Assembly: GCA_003281415.1 (NCBI GenBank)
Contig: QCCC01000005.1
Span: 1-60,374, forward strand
Direction: 5' to 3'
DNA: 60,374 nucleotides
Source: Prochlorococcus sp. AG-347-K15
GTDB lineage: Bacteria; Cyanobacteriota; Cyanobacteriia; PCC-6307; Cyanobiaceae
Shown here: positions 47,051 to 57,772 of the stretch, piece by piece
Position numbering within the stretch: the first letter of the stretch is position 1
Layout: every line of letters begins with the position of its first letter
Made by a program: the position numbers and the translations under genes
Notes under the pieces: generated by a model
What the model was told of the DNA's origin: nothing
The model's database searches: none
The model's input: only the letters and a program-made list of their open reading frames with translations

Positions 47051-48156
47051 TTTTTTAAATCTAATATCTTGTAATTGTCCCAGAAAAAAATCATTTGTTC
47101 TTTAGTTCCAATACTTACCCTTATAGAATTACCGATATCTTTTTTGTTTTCCATACTTCTAATAAGAATACCTTTTTCTCTCATCTGTTGTATTAAGATT
47201 TTAGGATCTTTTTTTGGCCAAATTAAGAAATAATTACCTCCACTAAAGTGAGTTCTGATTTTTGTTGATTTAAATTTATTTAAAATCCATTCCCTCGCCT
47301 TTTTTACTTCTAAAACATAATTATCAATATATGATTTGTCTTTAAGTGCTGCTAATGCAGCTGTTATAGCAAAGCTGTTTACATCATATGGTCCTGTAAC
47401 TTTATTAATGTACTGAATTAAACTTTTATTGCCAAAAGTAAAACCTATTCTTAAACCAGCTAGACCTGCAGTTTTTGAAAGAGATTGGATTATTAGAATA
47501 TTTTTATTCTTTTCAAAATCTATCGATTCAAGAAGACTATCTCCATTAAATTTTTCATATAGTTCATCAACAACTATTAATGAATCGTTATTGATATTGG
47601 CTAAATTAATTATTTCATGAGAGCTTAGAACAGTTCCTGTTGGATTATTTGGATTGCAAATAAATATTAACTTTGGATTATGCTCTATTATTTTTTCCCT
47701 AAATTCTTCGATAGGGAATAGAAAATTTTCTCCAATGTAAGAACAACTTATTTTTTTCATTCCTCGGATTTCTGCACAAGGAGAATAGTAACCAAAAGTT
47801 GGATTTGTGGTTAGAAATATCTGATCTTTTTCTCCAAAGCAATTGAAAATTGCATTTATTGCTGCATCTGCTCCATTGAAAATTCCGATTTCATCATTAC
47901 CAAATTTTCTTGAATCAAGATATTTATCACATAAAAATTTTTTTAAAAAATTATATTCTGGATAAATTGATATCTCATCTAATTTTATCGCTTGTAATGC
48001 CTCTAAAACCTTAGGACTTGGACCTAAAGTATTTTCATTAAAGTCTAAGCGGAGTAAATTTCTTCTATTTTCTAAAGGTGCAGAGTAAGACTGCATATTT
48101 ATTATTTCTTCTCTTGGTTTTGGGAAAAGATTATTTAATGGATCAAAATCATTCAT
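47047..48156 (-). CDS. Class I/II aminotransferase, HisC-like
   Basis: The 369-residue fold-type I PLP enzyme has LRLDFNENTLGPSPKVLEAL near residue 34 (core LDFNENTLGPSP), the FICNPNNPTGTVLS motif near residue 160, and the PLP lysine in QSLSKTAGLAGLRIGF near residue 228. It is closest in pattern to histidinol-phosphate aminotransferase, but a more general aromatic or other amino-acid aminotransferase is possible. It shares its first base with the last base of argS, so the two are tightly packed on one strand. Confidence 0.87.
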   Translation of the reverse strand: MNDFDPLNNLFPKPREEIINMQSYSAPLENRRNLLRLDFNENTLGPSPKVLEALQAIKLDEISIYPEYNFLKKFLCDKYLDSRKFGNDEIGIFNGADAAINAIFNCFGEKDQIFLTTNPTFGYYSPCAEIRGMKKISCSYIGENFLFPIEEFREKIIEHNPKLIFICNPNNPTGTVLSSHEIINLANINNDSLIVVDELYEKFNGDSLLESIDFEKNKNILIIQSLSKTAGLAGLRIGFTFGNKSLIQYINKVTGPYDVNSFAITAALAALKDKSYIDNYVLEVKKAREWILNKFKSTKIRTHFSGGNYFLIWPKKDPKILIQQMREKGILIRSMENKKDIGNSIRVSIGTKEQMIFFWDNYKILDLKN

Positions 48157-49970
48157 TACATTCTTTCTAAAGTTTCAATTCCTAAAAGTTCTAAGCTTAA
48201 TTTTAGTGTTTTTGCAGTTAGGTCACATAAATTAAGCCTTGAGATTTTTATATTTTTTTCTTCTTTGAGGATTGGAACTTGATCATAAAATCTATTAAAA
48301 GTCTGACATAGCTCGAACAGATAATTGCATAATCTATTTGGCATTAAGTCTTTTTCAATAGAAATTATGACTTCATCGAACCTAAGTAATTTTCTGATAA
48401 GTTTCCACTCAGATTTATGTTCATAATTTACGTACTGAAAATCCTTAGATTCATAAACAAAATCATTTTTTCTTTTAATTCCTAAAATTCTTACAAGTGT
48501 ATATAACAAATAAGGAGCAGTATTACCATTAAGGGAAAGCATTTTATCAAAACTAAATTGATAATTAGTAATCCTATTTTGACTTAAATCTGCATACTTA
48601 ACAGCTCCTAATCCAATAATTCTTGAAGTATTTGCTATAAACTCTTCGGTCTCATAACGATCTTCATCTTCTAATCTTTTCAATAAATCTTCTTTTGCTC
48701 TTCTAACTGCTTCATTTAATAAATCTTTTAGGCGTATTGTTTCACCTTCTCTTGTCTTTAGTTTTTTGCCATCAATTCCTTGAACTAACCCAAAAGGGAC
48801 ATGGTCTACTTGACAATTTGCTGGGATCCATTTTGCTTTTTTTGCAACTTGAAAAACTCCAGCAAAATGATTTGCTTGCCCATGATCAGTTACATAAATA
48901 ATTCTTGAAGCATCATCGCCATTGGGAGGTTTATTGAATCTGTATCTTATAGCAGCAAGATCTGTGGTGGCATAATTAAAACCTCCATCTTTTTTTTGAA
49001 TAATTAGCGGTAAAGGTTTGCCTTCTTTGTTAGTCATCCCATCTAAAAATACACATTTTGCTCCTTGATCTTCTACTAATATTTTTTCTAAATTCAAATC
49101 ATCAATAACTGATTTTAAGAAGCGATTATAAAAAGATTCACCTCTTTCTTCTATTTTTATTTTTAAATTTTTATAGATTTCATCAAATTCTTTCCTTGAT
49201 TGATCACATAATAATTTCCAAGCTTTAATCGATTTAATATCTCCACTTTGTAACTTAACTACTTCCTCTCTAGATCTTTTTTGGAATTCAGATTCGTTAT
49301 CAAACCTTTTTTTTGATTCTTTATAAAATTCAACTAAATCACTTATCTTGATCTTTCCTATTTCTTCTAGATCATTTGAATATAAATCTTTGAGCTGAGT
49401 AATAAGCATACCAAATTGTGTTCCCCAATCACCAACATGATTGAGTCTTAATACTTCATAACCTCTTAACTCGAAAATTCTAGATATTGAGTCACCTATT
49501 ATTGTTGATCTTAAATGCCCTACATGCATTTCTTTAGCAATATTAGGGCTAGAAAAATCTACAATAACTTTATTGGACAAACCACTATCTAAATCTTTTC
49601 TAATTAGAGGTATGCCAGCCCTATTGCATTGAATATTTGACTTAATTTCATTTATTAGAACCTCATCTTTTAATTTTATATTTATAAATCCAGGTCCAGC
49701 TATTTCTAGACTCTTACATAATTTTGCTATGCTTTTATTTTTATTTAAAAGGTTAATAAAATCATTAGAAATATCTCTTGGGTTCTTTTTATATATTTTA
49801 GATAAACTTAAACAAACATTACATTGATAATCACCAAATTCCTCTTTTGATGATTGTGTAATTAAATTCTTGCTAAGAATTGCGAATTCTCCTTTTTTAT
49901 CATTTTTTTCAAGACTATCTAAAAGAGATTGTTCAAATTGTTTTGTTAATTCTTTAAAAATGATTAGCAT
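48156..49970 (-). CDS. argS: Arginyl-tRNA synthetase
   Basis: ArgS charges tRNA-Arg; it is a class I synthetase. The HIGH-equivalent is [17 protein letters not shown] near residue 140 (core HVGHLRST). The [13 protein letters not shown] and [18 protein letters not shown] blocks (core KLKTREGE, the KMSK-region equivalent lacking a canonical KMSK, as is usual for ArgRS) follow. The C-terminal DALR anticodon-binding domain ends [10 protein letters not shown]. At 604 residues the length is normal. The start is ATG. It is immediately upstream of the aminotransferase and 27 bases after nadC on the same strand. Confidence 0.97.
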   Translation of the reverse strand: MLIIFKELTKQFEQSLLDSLEKNDKKGEFAILSKNLITQSSKEEFGDYQCNVCLSLSKIYKKNPRDISNDFINLLNKNKSIAKLCKSLEIAGPGFINIKLKDEVLINEIKSNIQCNRAGIPLIRKDLDSGLSNKVIVDFSSPNIAKEMHVGHLRSTIIGDSISRIFELRGYEVLRLNHVGDWGTQFGMLITQLKDLYSNDLEEIGKIKISDLVEFYKESKKRFDNESEFQKRSREEVVKLQSGDIKSIKAWKLLCDQSRKEFDEIYKNLKIKIEERGESFYNRFLKSVIDDLNLEKILVEDQGAKCVFLDGMTNKEGKPLPLIIQKKDGGFNYATTDLAAIRYRFNKPPNGDDASRIIYVTDHGQANHFAGVFQVAKKAKWIPANCQVDHVPFGLVQGIDGKKLKTREGETIRLKDLLNEAVRRAKEDLLKRLEDEDRYETEEFIANTSRIIGLGAVKYADLSQNRITNYQFSFDKMLSLNGNTAPYLLYTLVRILGIKRKNDFVYESKDFQYVNYEHKSEWKLIRKLLRFDEVIISIEKDLMPNRLCNYLFELCQTFNRFYDQVPILKEEKNIKISRLNLCDLTAKTLKLSLELLGIETLERM

Positions 49971-49997
49971 TAATTATTCAATTATTTATCTATATGA

Positions 49998-50864
49998 TTA
50001 ATTAATATAACGCATACTCAAATCAATCCAATTACTTTTGGTGATTGAAGAACTTGTTGAAATCAAATCAATACCTTTTATTAGATATTTACTAATTTCT
50101 TGAGGGTTTATTCCAGAAACTTCTATTATCAAATTTTTATTGACTTCTTTTTGTAGACTATTAATTGATAACTCTCTTAATTCTTGAACGTTTTTTTTGA
50201 TTATTTCAGGACTAAGTTCATCTAATAAGACACTATCCGCTCCTGCTAATACTGCTTCTTTTGCCTGGTCGATATTCTCAGCTTCAATTATGATATGAGT
50301 TGTAAAAGGCGAATTTAGGCGAATATTTTGTACTGCATTCTTAAGATTATCTGTCCATGCAATATGATTTTCTTTGATCATAGCAGCATCGTATAATCCC
50401 ATTCTATGATTCACCCCACCTCCGCATTTGAATGCATATTTTTCAAATATTCTCAAGCCAGGAGTCGTTTTCCTAGTATCTGCTAATTTTATATTTGTGC
50501 CTTCTAATTTATCTGTAAGATTCTTTGTATATGTTGATATTCCAGATAAATGCATTGCTATATTTAAGCTGATCCTTTCACTAGCGAGTAAACTTTTTGA
50601 AGGCCCATATATTTCTAAGAGTTTTTGATCTTTAACAAATTTATCTCCATCAGAGATATTAAATTTTGGACTGATTTTTAAATCAATTTTTCTAAAAATT
50701 TCTTTTATAATTTCAACCCCGCAGAATATACCCTCTTCTTTTGCAATCCAATATGCATTACCATTCTCTTCTGTAATAGAGGAACTTGTAAGATCTCCCC
50801 TACCTATATCTTCATCGATCCAATTATCAATGATTTTACTTATTCTTGGAGTATTTAAATCCAC
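49998..50864 (-). CDS. nadC: Nicotinate-nucleotide pyrophosphorylase
   Basis: NadC converts quinolinate to nicotinate mononucleotide in de novo NAD synthesis. The family motifs are EDIGRGDLTSS near residue 17, LSGISTYT near residue 104, ADTRKTTPGLR near residue 127, KCGGGVNHRMGLYDAAMIKENH (core GGGVNHRMGL) near residue 146 and VLLDELSPE. The 288-residue length is normal. The start is GTG at 50864. It is in the same-strand run mnmE, nadC, argS, aminotransferase. Confidence 0.96.
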   Translation of the reverse strand: MDLNTPRISKIIDNWIDEDIGRGDLTSSSITEENGNAYWIAKEEGIFCGVEIIKEIFRKIDLKISPKFNISDGDKFVKDQKLLEIYGPSKSLLASERISLNIAMHLSGISTYTKNLTDKLEGTNIKLADTRKTTPGLRIFEKYAFKCGGGVNHRMGLYDAAMIKENHIAWTDNLKNAVQNIRLNSPFTTHIIIEAENIDQAKEAVLAGADSVLLDELSPEIIKKNVQELRELSINSLQKEVNKNLIIEVSGINPQEISKYLIKGIDLISTSSSITKSNWIDLSMRYIN

Positions 50865-50946
50865 TAAACTAAGAAATAATTAATTAATAAAAATTAAACT
50901 GAAGTTAGAGAATCAACTATATATCACTATGTAATTTAACTCAAAT

Positions 50947-52329
50947 TTATTTACCAATACAAAACTTAGAAAAAATATTATCTAGAAGTTCCTCTGTTAA
51001 TTCTTGACCAGTTATTTTAGATAAGTTTTGAATTCCATCTCTCAGCTCAATTGATAACAAATCAAATGGCAATTTATTTTCAATTATTTCATCAGTATCA
51101 TTTAAATTAGATAGGCAAGCAGACAAATTTGTTTGATGTCTTTCGTTTAAAAATATATTGATATTTTCTACTTGTTTTAATCCGCATTTTTTTATAATTG
51201 TGTCTATTAATAATCTTTCACCATCATTATTCTTAATACTCATAAGAATTGTGTTTTTTAACTCATTTGAATTAATATTTTTGCAATCAATTAAATCTTT
51301 TTTATTGCCCAAAATAGTAATTAATTTTTCTTTGGGAATTTCTTGTATTATTTTTTTGTCTTCTTCATTAAATCCTTCTTCAAGACTATAAATATAAATT
51401 ATAAAATCTGACTCTTTTATTTTCCCAAAACTTTTTTTAATTCCAATACTTTCAATTTGTTCATGAGTTTCTCTTATGCCAGCAGTATCAATTATTTTCA
51501 TTGGAATATCATTAATTGTTAAATTAACTTCAATAACATCTCTAGTTGTTCCAGGAATATTAGTTACGATTGCTTTCTCTTTTTTTGCAAGCAAATTTAA
51601 TAAAGAGCTTTTACCAACATTTGTTTTACCTATAAGCGCAATGGATATTCCATTGTGAATATATGAATTTCTTTTTGCATTTTCTATTAGTAATTCTATT
51701 TTTTCTTTGACTTTTTTAATGTTTTTTAGATATTTGGTGTAATCAAAATCTGTGAAGTCTTCTTCAAAATCAACTCTCGCTTCTATTTCGCAAAGTTGAT
51801 TTATAAGGTCATTTTTAATATCATCAATTTTTTTCTTTATTTCTCCTTGAACCCCGCTAAACGCTAACTCTGCTGATCTGGTATTGCTTGCATTAATTAA
51901 TTGATTAATCGACTCGGCTTGAGTAAGATCTATTTTCCCATTAAGAAAAGCTCTTTGACTAAATTCTCCTGGGTTTGCAAGTCTAACTCTAGAATTACTA
52001 GATAATAATATCTTTAAAACTTTATTTACTATGATAATTCCGCCATGGCAATGAAGTTCAACTACATCCTCTCCTGTGAAGCTATTTGGGGATTTCATCA
52101 CTAAAATTAAAACCTCATCTATAAATTTATTTTGTTTATTTTCCTGAATAAAACCACGAAAAACCCTATGTGATTCCCATGCATATTTAGATTTAGTTTG
52201 AACAATCTTTTTGCAAGAATTTATTGCGCCTTTCCCTGATACTCTTATTATCGCAACTCCTCCCTTCCCAATACTTATAGCTGAAGCAATTGCGGCTATC
52301 GTATCTTCTGTAGTAACTATCGAATCCAT
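50947..52329 (-). CDS. mnmE: tRNA modification GTPase MnmE
   Basis: MnmE works with MnmG to modify U34 of tRNAs. An N-terminal THF-binding domain ([25 protein letters not shown] in part, core ATAIS-like [14 protein letters not shown]) is followed by a helical domain and a G domain with P-loop [12 protein letters not shown] near residue 226, IPGTTRD, DTAGI and GNKKD. The invariant C-terminal FCIGK is intact. At 460 residues the length is normal. It is divergent from the DUF2062 gene with 48 bases between the two, where an inverted repeat sits. Confidence 0.96.
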   Translation of the reverse strand: MDSIVTTEDTIAAIASAISIGKGGVAIIRVSGKGAINSCKKIVQTKSKYAWESHRVFRGFIQENKQNKFIDEVLILVMKSPNSFTGEDVVELHCHGGIIIVNKVLKILLSSNSRVRLANPGEFSQRAFLNGKIDLTQAESINQLINASNTRSAELAFSGVQGEIKKKIDDIKNDLINQLCEIEARVDFEEDFTDFDYTKYLKNIKKVKEKIELLIENAKRNSYIHNGISIALIGKTNVGKSSLLNLLAKKEKAIVTNIPGTTRDVIEVNLTINDIPMKIIDTAGIRETHEQIESIGIKKSFGKIKESDFIIYIYSLEEGFNEEDKKIIQEIPKEKLITILGNKKDLIDCKNINSNELKNTILMSIKNNDGERLLIDTIIKKCGLKQVENINIFLNERHQTNLSACLSNLNDTDEIIENKLPFDLLSIELRDGIQNLSKITGQELTEELLDNIFSKFCIGK

Positions 52330-52345
52330 CTCTCGCTTTGTTATG

Positions 52346-52365
52346 GATAATTAAGTAAAATTATC
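52346..52365. repeat. Inverted repeat between mnmE and the DUF2062 gene
   Basis: GATAATT, a 6-base spacer and AATTATC form perfect 7-base arms in the short divergent intergenic region. It could be an operator or part of overlapping promoters, but such AT-rich dyads also arise by chance here. Confidence 0.35.
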
Positions 52366-52377
52366 AAGAATTTAATT

Positions 52378-52839
52378 TTGAAATTTTCTTTCTTAATGAG
52401 ATTTAAAAGAGATATTACCTATAAGAAAATTCTATCATTATTTAGGAGTCAGAATGGAAGGCCTTTCTTTAATGCTAAAGGTTTAGCTATAGGGGTATTT
52501 AGTGGTTGCTTTCCATTTTTTGGTTTTCAGACTTTAATGGGAGTATTTTTTGCGAAAATAGCTAAGGGAAATATTGTTCTAGCTGCAATTGGTACCTGGA
52601 TCAGCAACCCTTTTACTTATATTCCACTTTATTATTTTAACTATAAAGTTGGTTCGATTTTTTTAAATAATCCTTCTAATAAAATTCTTGAAAAAAGTTT
52701 AGTTATTGATGACTTATGGAAACAAGGTAGAATTTTTTCCTTAAAATTACTTTTAGGTTCATCTTGTGTAGGTATTTTATTAGCTTTGATTTGCGGCAGT
52801 ATTGTTTTCTTTATCTACAAGATAAAAAGTAAAAGATAG
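52378..52839 (+). CDS. DUF2062 membrane protein
   Basis: The 153-residue protein has the DUF2062 pattern: FNAKGLAIGVFSGCFPFFGFQTLMG (core GVFSGCFPFFGFQT) near residue 34, then IGTWISNPFTYIPLYYFNYKVG near residue 72 and a C-terminal hydrophobic segment (about 122-148). Two to three transmembrane helices are likely. The function of the family is unknown. The start is TTG at 52378; an ATG at 52396 (MRFKRDITYKK) is equally possible and would give 147 residues. It converges on rel/spoT with about 18 bases between them. Confidence 0.85.
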   Translation: MKFSFLMRFKRDITYKKILSLFRSQNGRPFFNAKGLAIGVFSGCFPFFGFQTLMGVFFAKIAKGNIVLAAIGTWISNPFTYIPLYYFNYKVGSIFLNNPSNKILEKSLVIDDLWKQGRIFSLKLLLGSSCVGILLALICGSIVFFIYKIKSKR

Positions 52840-52857
52840 ATTGATCTGATTTTAAAA

Positions 52858-55167
52858 TTAACTTTGTCCAACTCTGGCAATATCTAAAACATCTGCCATT
52901 GATTTAATTTGTTCAATTGTTTTGTGAAGTTGATTATAACTTTCAAGACCTACACAAAGATTTATAATAGCTGGTTTACCATAAGCAGTTTTAACATTGG
53001 CATCACTAACGTTTATACCTTTATCAGATAACCGCATAAGAATATCTTTAAGAACTCCAACTCGATCAATTACTTCTATTCGTAGCTGAATTGGAAACTT
53101 ATTATCGCCAGTTTTATTATCTTGATTCCAACCGACAGGTAATCTTCTCTCTATTGGAATTGGTATTACATTTTCACAATCTTCCCTATGTATAGTTATC
53201 CCATGGTTGCCGAGCGACACAGTTCCGATAATATCCTCGCCTGGGAGTGGGGAACAGCATTTACCTATTCTGTAATCAAGACCTTCTATCCCGGAAATTG
53301 GTGATTTTGCTGCTGTATTAGATTGATTAGTGGATAAATTATTATTACTTTTAAGAGATTTTGCTATTTCAGAGTCAGAATCATTTTTTACATCTTCTGT
53401 CTGTAATTTTATTTCTTCTCTTAGTCTGTTTAATACTTGATGCAAAGTTAAACCACCAAAACCAAGAGATGCAAGAAGGTCTTCAGTAGTTTTTAAATTG
53501 CATCGATTTGCAACTGTTTTCATGGCTTCACTAGAAAGTAATGCTTCAAAACCGTTTCTACCTAATTCTTTTTCAAGTAAATCTCTACCTCTTTTAATCG
53601 TTTCATCACGATGGCTTTTCTTATACCATTGGCGAATTCTATTTTTAGCAGTTGGCGTAACTACAAAGTTCAGCCAATCCAAGCTTGGAGTAGCATTATT
53701 ACTTGTCAAAATTTCTATGAAGTCACCATTTTGAAGTGCTGTAGATAATGGAGAAAGCTTTTCATTAATTCTTATTCCATTACAGTGATTTCCAACTTCA
53801 GAATGGATTCTGTAGGCGAAATCTATCGCGGTAGATCCTTTCCTTAAACCAACAACATCTCCTTTTGGAGTGATTACAAATACTTCTTCATCAAATAAAT
53901 CTTCTTTAATTGAAGCTAAATAATCATTATGATCCCTTTCATTACCTTCTTGTTGCCATTCTACTAATTGTCTTAGCCAATTAAATCTCTCGGCATTACT
54001 TTTAGCAGGAGAACCACCCTCTTTATATTGCCAATGAGCGGCAATACCATATTCAGCAATTTGATGCATCGAAGTAGTTCTAATTTGAACTTCAATAGGT
54101 CGATGTCTTCCAATCACAGAAGTGTGTAAGGACTGATATCCATTGGGTTTTGGTAATCCTATATAGTCTTTAAATCTACCTGGAATTGGTTTGAAAGTAT
54201 CATGAACAACTGCTAAAGCTCTATAACAACTATCTGAATTGTCCACGATAATTCTTAGGGCAGCAACATCATAAATCTCGTGAAAATGCTTTTGTTGTCT
54301 TTCCATTTTGCTCCAGATGCCATAAAGATGTTTTGGCCTTCCTGTTATTTCAAAATTTTTCAAACCCGCTGAAATCAAGTTTTCCTTCATAAGATTCAAA
54401 GTTACTTTTAATCTTTTTTCTCTATCACTTCTTTTAACGGCGATTTGATCTTTAAGATCTAGATATTCTTTAGGCTCTAGGAATTTAAAAGCTAAATCTT
54501 CTAATTCCCATTTAAATCTGTTTATTCCTAGTCGATTAGCTAATGGTGCATAAATCTCTCTTGTTTCTCTCGCTATTCTTAGTTTTTTCTCATCATTTAG
54601 CCATTCAATTGTTCTCATGTTATGAAGTCGATCAGCAAGTTTAACTAAGACAACTCTGATATCACTGGCCATAGCCAAAAACATTTTCCTAAGATTTTCA
54701 GCTTGTGCCTCAGTCCTGTTGTTAAAGTGAATGCCGCCTAATTTTGTTACACCCTCTACAAGTATTTTTACTTCTAATCCAAAATTTGTTTCTATTTCGG
54801 ATAAATCAATGCCAGTATCTTCAACTACATCATGTAAAAGGCCTGCAGCAATAACAGATGAACTAGCACCTATTTCTTTAAGGAGATTTGCAACAGCAAC
54901 CGGGTGGATAATGTATGGCTCGCCGCTCGCACGGAATTGTCCATCATGAGCTTTATAAGCAAGTTTAAAAGCCTTTACTATAAGGTTTTGATTTTCATCA
55001 TTTTCTTTATTTGATTTTTCAAAATTATGAATATCTTTAAGAAGCCAATCGGGAATGTTTATTTGATAATTCAAAGATTCACTTTCATATTTTTTATTTT
55101 CAGGCAAAATAGTTTTGGAAACTTCAATTTCGTTTTTTTCTTTTGAATTTGCAGCTGCCTCGGACAT
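52858..55167 (-). CDS. spoT: Bifunctional (p)ppGpp synthetase/hydrolase (Rel/SpoT)
   Basis: This 769-residue enzyme makes and degrades the stringent-response alarmone (p)ppGpp. The order is: HD hydrolase domain (about 75-230, HDVVEDTGID intact, so hydrolysis is expected), RelA/SpoT synthetase (about 285-400, GRPKHLYGIWSKM and GLPKPNGYQSLHTSV), TGS domain (about 430-495, FVITPKGDVVGLRKGSTAIDFAY in part), and a C-terminal ACT domain (about 690-765). The preceding sequence GLDYRIGKCCSPLPGEDIIG in part (core KCCSPLPGD-like KCCSPLPGE) marks the conserved cysteine region. It is divergent from the ABC gene across about 54 bases and appears to be the only such gene in the window. Confidence 0.96.
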   Translation of the reverse strand: MSEAAANSKEKNEIEVSKTILPENKKYESESLNYQINIPDWLLKDIHNFEKSNKENDENQNLIVKAFKLAYKAHDGQFRASGEPYIIHPVAVANLLKEIGASSSVIAAGLLHDVVEDTGIDLSEIETNFGLEVKILVEGVTKLGGIHFNNRTEAQAENLRKMFLAMASDIRVVLVKLADRLHNMRTIEWLNDEKKLRIARETREIYAPLANRLGINRFKWELEDLAFKFLEPKEYLDLKDQIAVKRSDREKRLKVTLNLMKENLISAGLKNFEITGRPKHLYGIWSKMERQQKHFHEIYDVAALRIIVDNSDSCYRALAVVHDTFKPIPGRFKDYIGLPKPNGYQSLHTSVIGRHRPIEVQIRTTSMHQIAEYGIAAHWQYKEGGSPAKSNAERFNWLRQLVEWQQEGNERDHNDYLASIKEDLFDEEVFVITPKGDVVGLRKGSTAIDFAYRIHSEVGNHCNGIRINEKLSPLSTALQNGDFIEILTSNNATPSLDWLNFVVTPTAKNRIRQWYKKSHRDETIKRGRDLLEKELGRNGFEALLSSEAMKTVANRCNLKTTEDLLASLGFGGLTLHQVLNRLREEIKLQTEDVKNDSDSEIAKSLKSNNNLSTNQSNTAAKSPISGIEGLDYRIGKCCSPLPGEDIIGTVSLGNHGITIHREDCENVIPIPIERRLPVGWNQDNKTGDNKFPIQLRIEVIDRVGVLKDILMRLSDKGINVSDANVKTAYGKPAIINLCVGLESYNQLHKTIEQIKSMADVLDIARVGQS

Positions 55168-55221
55168 TTTATATCGCTTTAGATGTATTTTATTTATGTC
55201 TAGAAAAATTTGCTATAGATC

Positions 55222-56820
55222 ATGGAAAAAAATAAAGAAAAAATTATTGTAGTTAAAAATCTTACTGTTAAATATGGTCTAAAACAGCAACCTATTATCA
55301 AAAATTTTAATTTGGAAATAGATAGTGGAGATCATTTGGCCATAATAGGACCTTCTGGATGTGGAAAGACCACTTTTGCAAAAACATTAGTAAATATATT
55401 GCCTGCAAAGGCCACTTCTAAAGGGTATCTATCGATTTCTAATGTAGATCCTAGGAAAATAAACAACAAAGATGCACAATTATTTAGAAGAAAGAATTTT
55501 GGATTTATTTATCAAGATTCTATAAAAAAACTTAATCCGCTAATGAGAGTTGGGGATCATTTATATGAATTATTTAAAACACATGATCAAACTAAATCAT
55601 CTTTAGCTATTAAAAAATTAGTAAGAGAAGTTTTTCAAAAAGTCGGAATTGAAGAAAGTAGACTTGATTCTTTCCCACATCAATTTAGTGGCGGAATGAG
55701 ACAGAGAGTTTCTATAGCAATGGCACTTGCTTTGAAACCTAAATTATTAATAGCTGATGAACCTACAACAAGCTTAGATACCAAAACAAGTTTTGAAATT
55801 ATGCAAGAAATAATTCATCTATGTAATGAATTTGATACAACTTTAATTTTAATTAGTCATGATATTAATCTTGCAGCAAAGTGGTGTAAAAAAGTTGCAA
55901 TAATTGAAAAGGGATCGATTGTTGAAAAAGGGAATATATTAGATATTTTTCAATCACCAAAATCAGATATCGGGAAAAAGTTAGTAAATGCTTCAAAAAT
56001 AGTATTAGAACCAAATACTAAAAATAATGCTCGAGATCAGGTCGTTCTAGAGGTTAATAACCTAAGACATTGGTATAAATTAAATTCTTCAATTTTCATT
56101 AATAAATGGAATAAGGCTTTAAATGAAGTGAGTTTCAAGTTATATGAGAATGAGACTCTTGGAATAGTTGGTTCTTCAGGGAGTGGTAAAAGTACATTAT
56201 GTAGGGCTTTAATTGGACTTCTTAAAGTAAGAGGTGGTGAAATCAAAATTTATGATAAAAATCATGCATCGAAAAAAAATAAATCTTTTAAAAAGAACAA
56301 TAAAGTGCAAATTATTTTTCAAGATCCTTTTTCAAGTTTGAACCCGAAAATGACAATTAAAAGTATTTTGGAAGATATTTTTTTTATTCAAAAAATTTCA
56401 GATAAAAGAAAAATCGAAAAAGAAATAAGATTAATGTTTAGAAATTTGAATCTTCCCTTAAATAATGATTTTTTTAATTCTTATCCTAGCCAATTATCTG
56501 GTGGTCAATTGCAAAGAATTTCATTAGCCAGAGCGCTATTGTTGAAACCAAAAATTTTGATTTGTGATGAGAGCGTTAATATGTTGGATGCTTCAGTAAA
56601 AATAGAGATTCTTGAATTACTTAGAGTCTTGCAAGAAAAAATGAATTTAACGATTATCTTTATTACTCATGATTTGGGCATTGCTAAAAGATTTTGTGAT
56701 AGGTTGCTAGTTATGAATCACGGAAAGATAGTTGATGAAGGAGAAAGTTCTACAATATTCACTAAAACTCAAAACACGTATACAAAATCGCTTCTAAATT
56801 CCTCTTTGAATCTTATTTAA
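55222..56820 (+). CDS. ABC transporter protein with two ATPase domains (dipeptide/nickel type)
   Basis: Two complete ABC ATPase domains are fused in 532 residues. Domain 1 has Walker A GPSGCGKTT near residue 38, signature FSGGMRQRVS near residue 157, and Walker B LLIADEPTT. Domain 2 has GSSGSGKST near residue 316, signature LSGGQLQRIS near residue 426 and ILICDESV. The pattern is that of peptide/nickel/oligopeptide (Dpp/Opp) importers with DppD and DppF joined. No permease or binding protein lies near, so the cargo is unknown. It overlaps the rluD end by 8 bases. Confidence 0.9.
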   Translation: MEKNKEKIIVVKNLTVKYGLKQQPIIKNFNLEIDSGDHLAIIGPSGCGKTTFAKTLVNILPAKATSKGYLSISNVDPRKINNKDAQLFRRKNFGFIYQDSIKKLNPLMRVGDHLYELFKTHDQTKSSLAIKKLVREVFQKVGIEESRLDSFPHQFSGGMRQRVSIAMALALKPKLLIADEPTTSLDTKTSFEIMQEIIHLCNEFDTTLILISHDINLAAKWCKKVAIIEKGSIVEKGNILDIFQSPKSDIGKKLVNASKIVLEPNTKNNARDQVVLEVNNLRHWYKLNSSIFINKWNKALNEVSFKLYENETLGIVGSSGSGKSTLCRALIGLLKVRGGEIKIYDKNHASKKNKSFKKNNKVQIIFQDPFSSLNPKMTIKSILEDIFFIQKISDKRKIEKEIRLMFRNLNLPLNNDFFNSYPSQLSGGQLQRISLARALLLKPKILICDESVNMLDASVKIEILELLRVLQEKMNLTIIFITHDLGIAKRFCDRLLVMNHGKIVDEGESSTIFTKTQNTYTKSLLNSSLNLI

Positions 56821-57772
56821 CTTTAAGAACACTTAGTAATTTTTGAAAATCTAATGGTAATTCTGATTCAAATATCATTTCTTTACCATTTATTGGATGT
56901 ATAAGTCCAAGCTTAATGGCGTGTAAAGCTTGGCCATCTAATTTACAAGGTAGTTTTTTACATCTTCCATATAACGGATCACCCACAATTGGATGATTAA
57001 TGTGAGCGCAATGTACTCTTATTTGATGCGTTCGCCCCGTATCTAGTTTGAAACTCATTAATGAGTAATTGCCAAATCTTTCTTCTAATTTCCAATAGGT
57101 ACAGGCATACCTTCCTGAAGTTTCTTCAACTACTTTATATTTCAATCTATTTAATTTATCTCTGCCAATGTTTCCCACTATTTGGCCTTCTTCAGAATTC
57201 GGTGCTCCATGAATTACTGCAATATATTCGCGTGATGCTATTTTTTCTTTAATTTGTTTCTGGAGATTTACTAATGCCTCTTGGCTTTTTGCAACAACCA
57301 TACATCCGGAGGTATCTTTATCTAATCTGTGAACAATCCCAGGTCTTAGTTTCCCATTAATTCCAGGTAGATCTTTACAGTGAAAAAGTAATCCATTCAC
57401 TAAAGTTCCAGATTTGTGTCCAGGGGCTGGATGAACAATTAGTCCTGATTGTTTATTAATTACTATGATGTGCTCGTCTTCAAAAAGGATATTTAAATCC
57501 ATTTTTTCAGGTTTCAAATATATAAGAGGTTCTGGAGGAGGCATCCATATTTGAATATTGTCGCCATTTTTTAATGGGGTCTTTGCTTTCGCAGTCTTAT
57601 AGTTTACAAGTACTAAACCTGAATTTATAAAATGTTGAATTCTTGCTCTACTTTGTTCTGGCCTTTTACTTACCAACCATCTGTCTAGCCTCATAGGAAG
57701 AGGTAGCTCATAAATAATTTCTATAAGCTCACCTTCTCCAATGCCAAAAGAATTTTGATTATTTAATTCCAT
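56813..57772 (-). CDS. rluD: Large ribosomal subunit pseudouridine synthase RluD-type
   Basis: RluD-type enzymes make pseudouridines in 23S rRNA. The 319-residue protein has an N-terminal S4-like domain (MRLDRWLVSKRPEQSRARIQHFINSG in part, core LDRWLVSKRPEQSRARI), then the catalytic motif GIVHRLDKDTSGCMVVAK (core HRLDKDTSG) near residue 145 and the later GRTHQIRVH. RluC or RluB cannot be fully excluded. The start ATG overlaps the end of rbgA by 10 bases, so the two are coupled. Confidence 0.92.
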   Translation of the reverse strand: MELNNQNSFGIGEGELIEIIYELPLPMRLDRWLVSKRPEQSRARIQHFINSGLVLVNYKTAKAKTPLKNGDNIQIWMPPPEPLIYLKPEKMDLNILFEDEHIIVINKQSGLIVHPAPGHKSGTLVNGLLFHCKDLPGINGKLRPGIVHRLDKDTSGCMVVAKSQEALVNLQKQIKEKIASREYIAVIHGAPNSEEGQIVGNIGRDKLNRLKYKVVEETSGRYACTYWKLEERFGNYSLMSFKLDTGRTHQIRVHCAHINHPIVGDPLYGRCKKLPCKLDGQALHAIKLGLIHPINGKEMIFESELPLDFQKLLSVLKVK

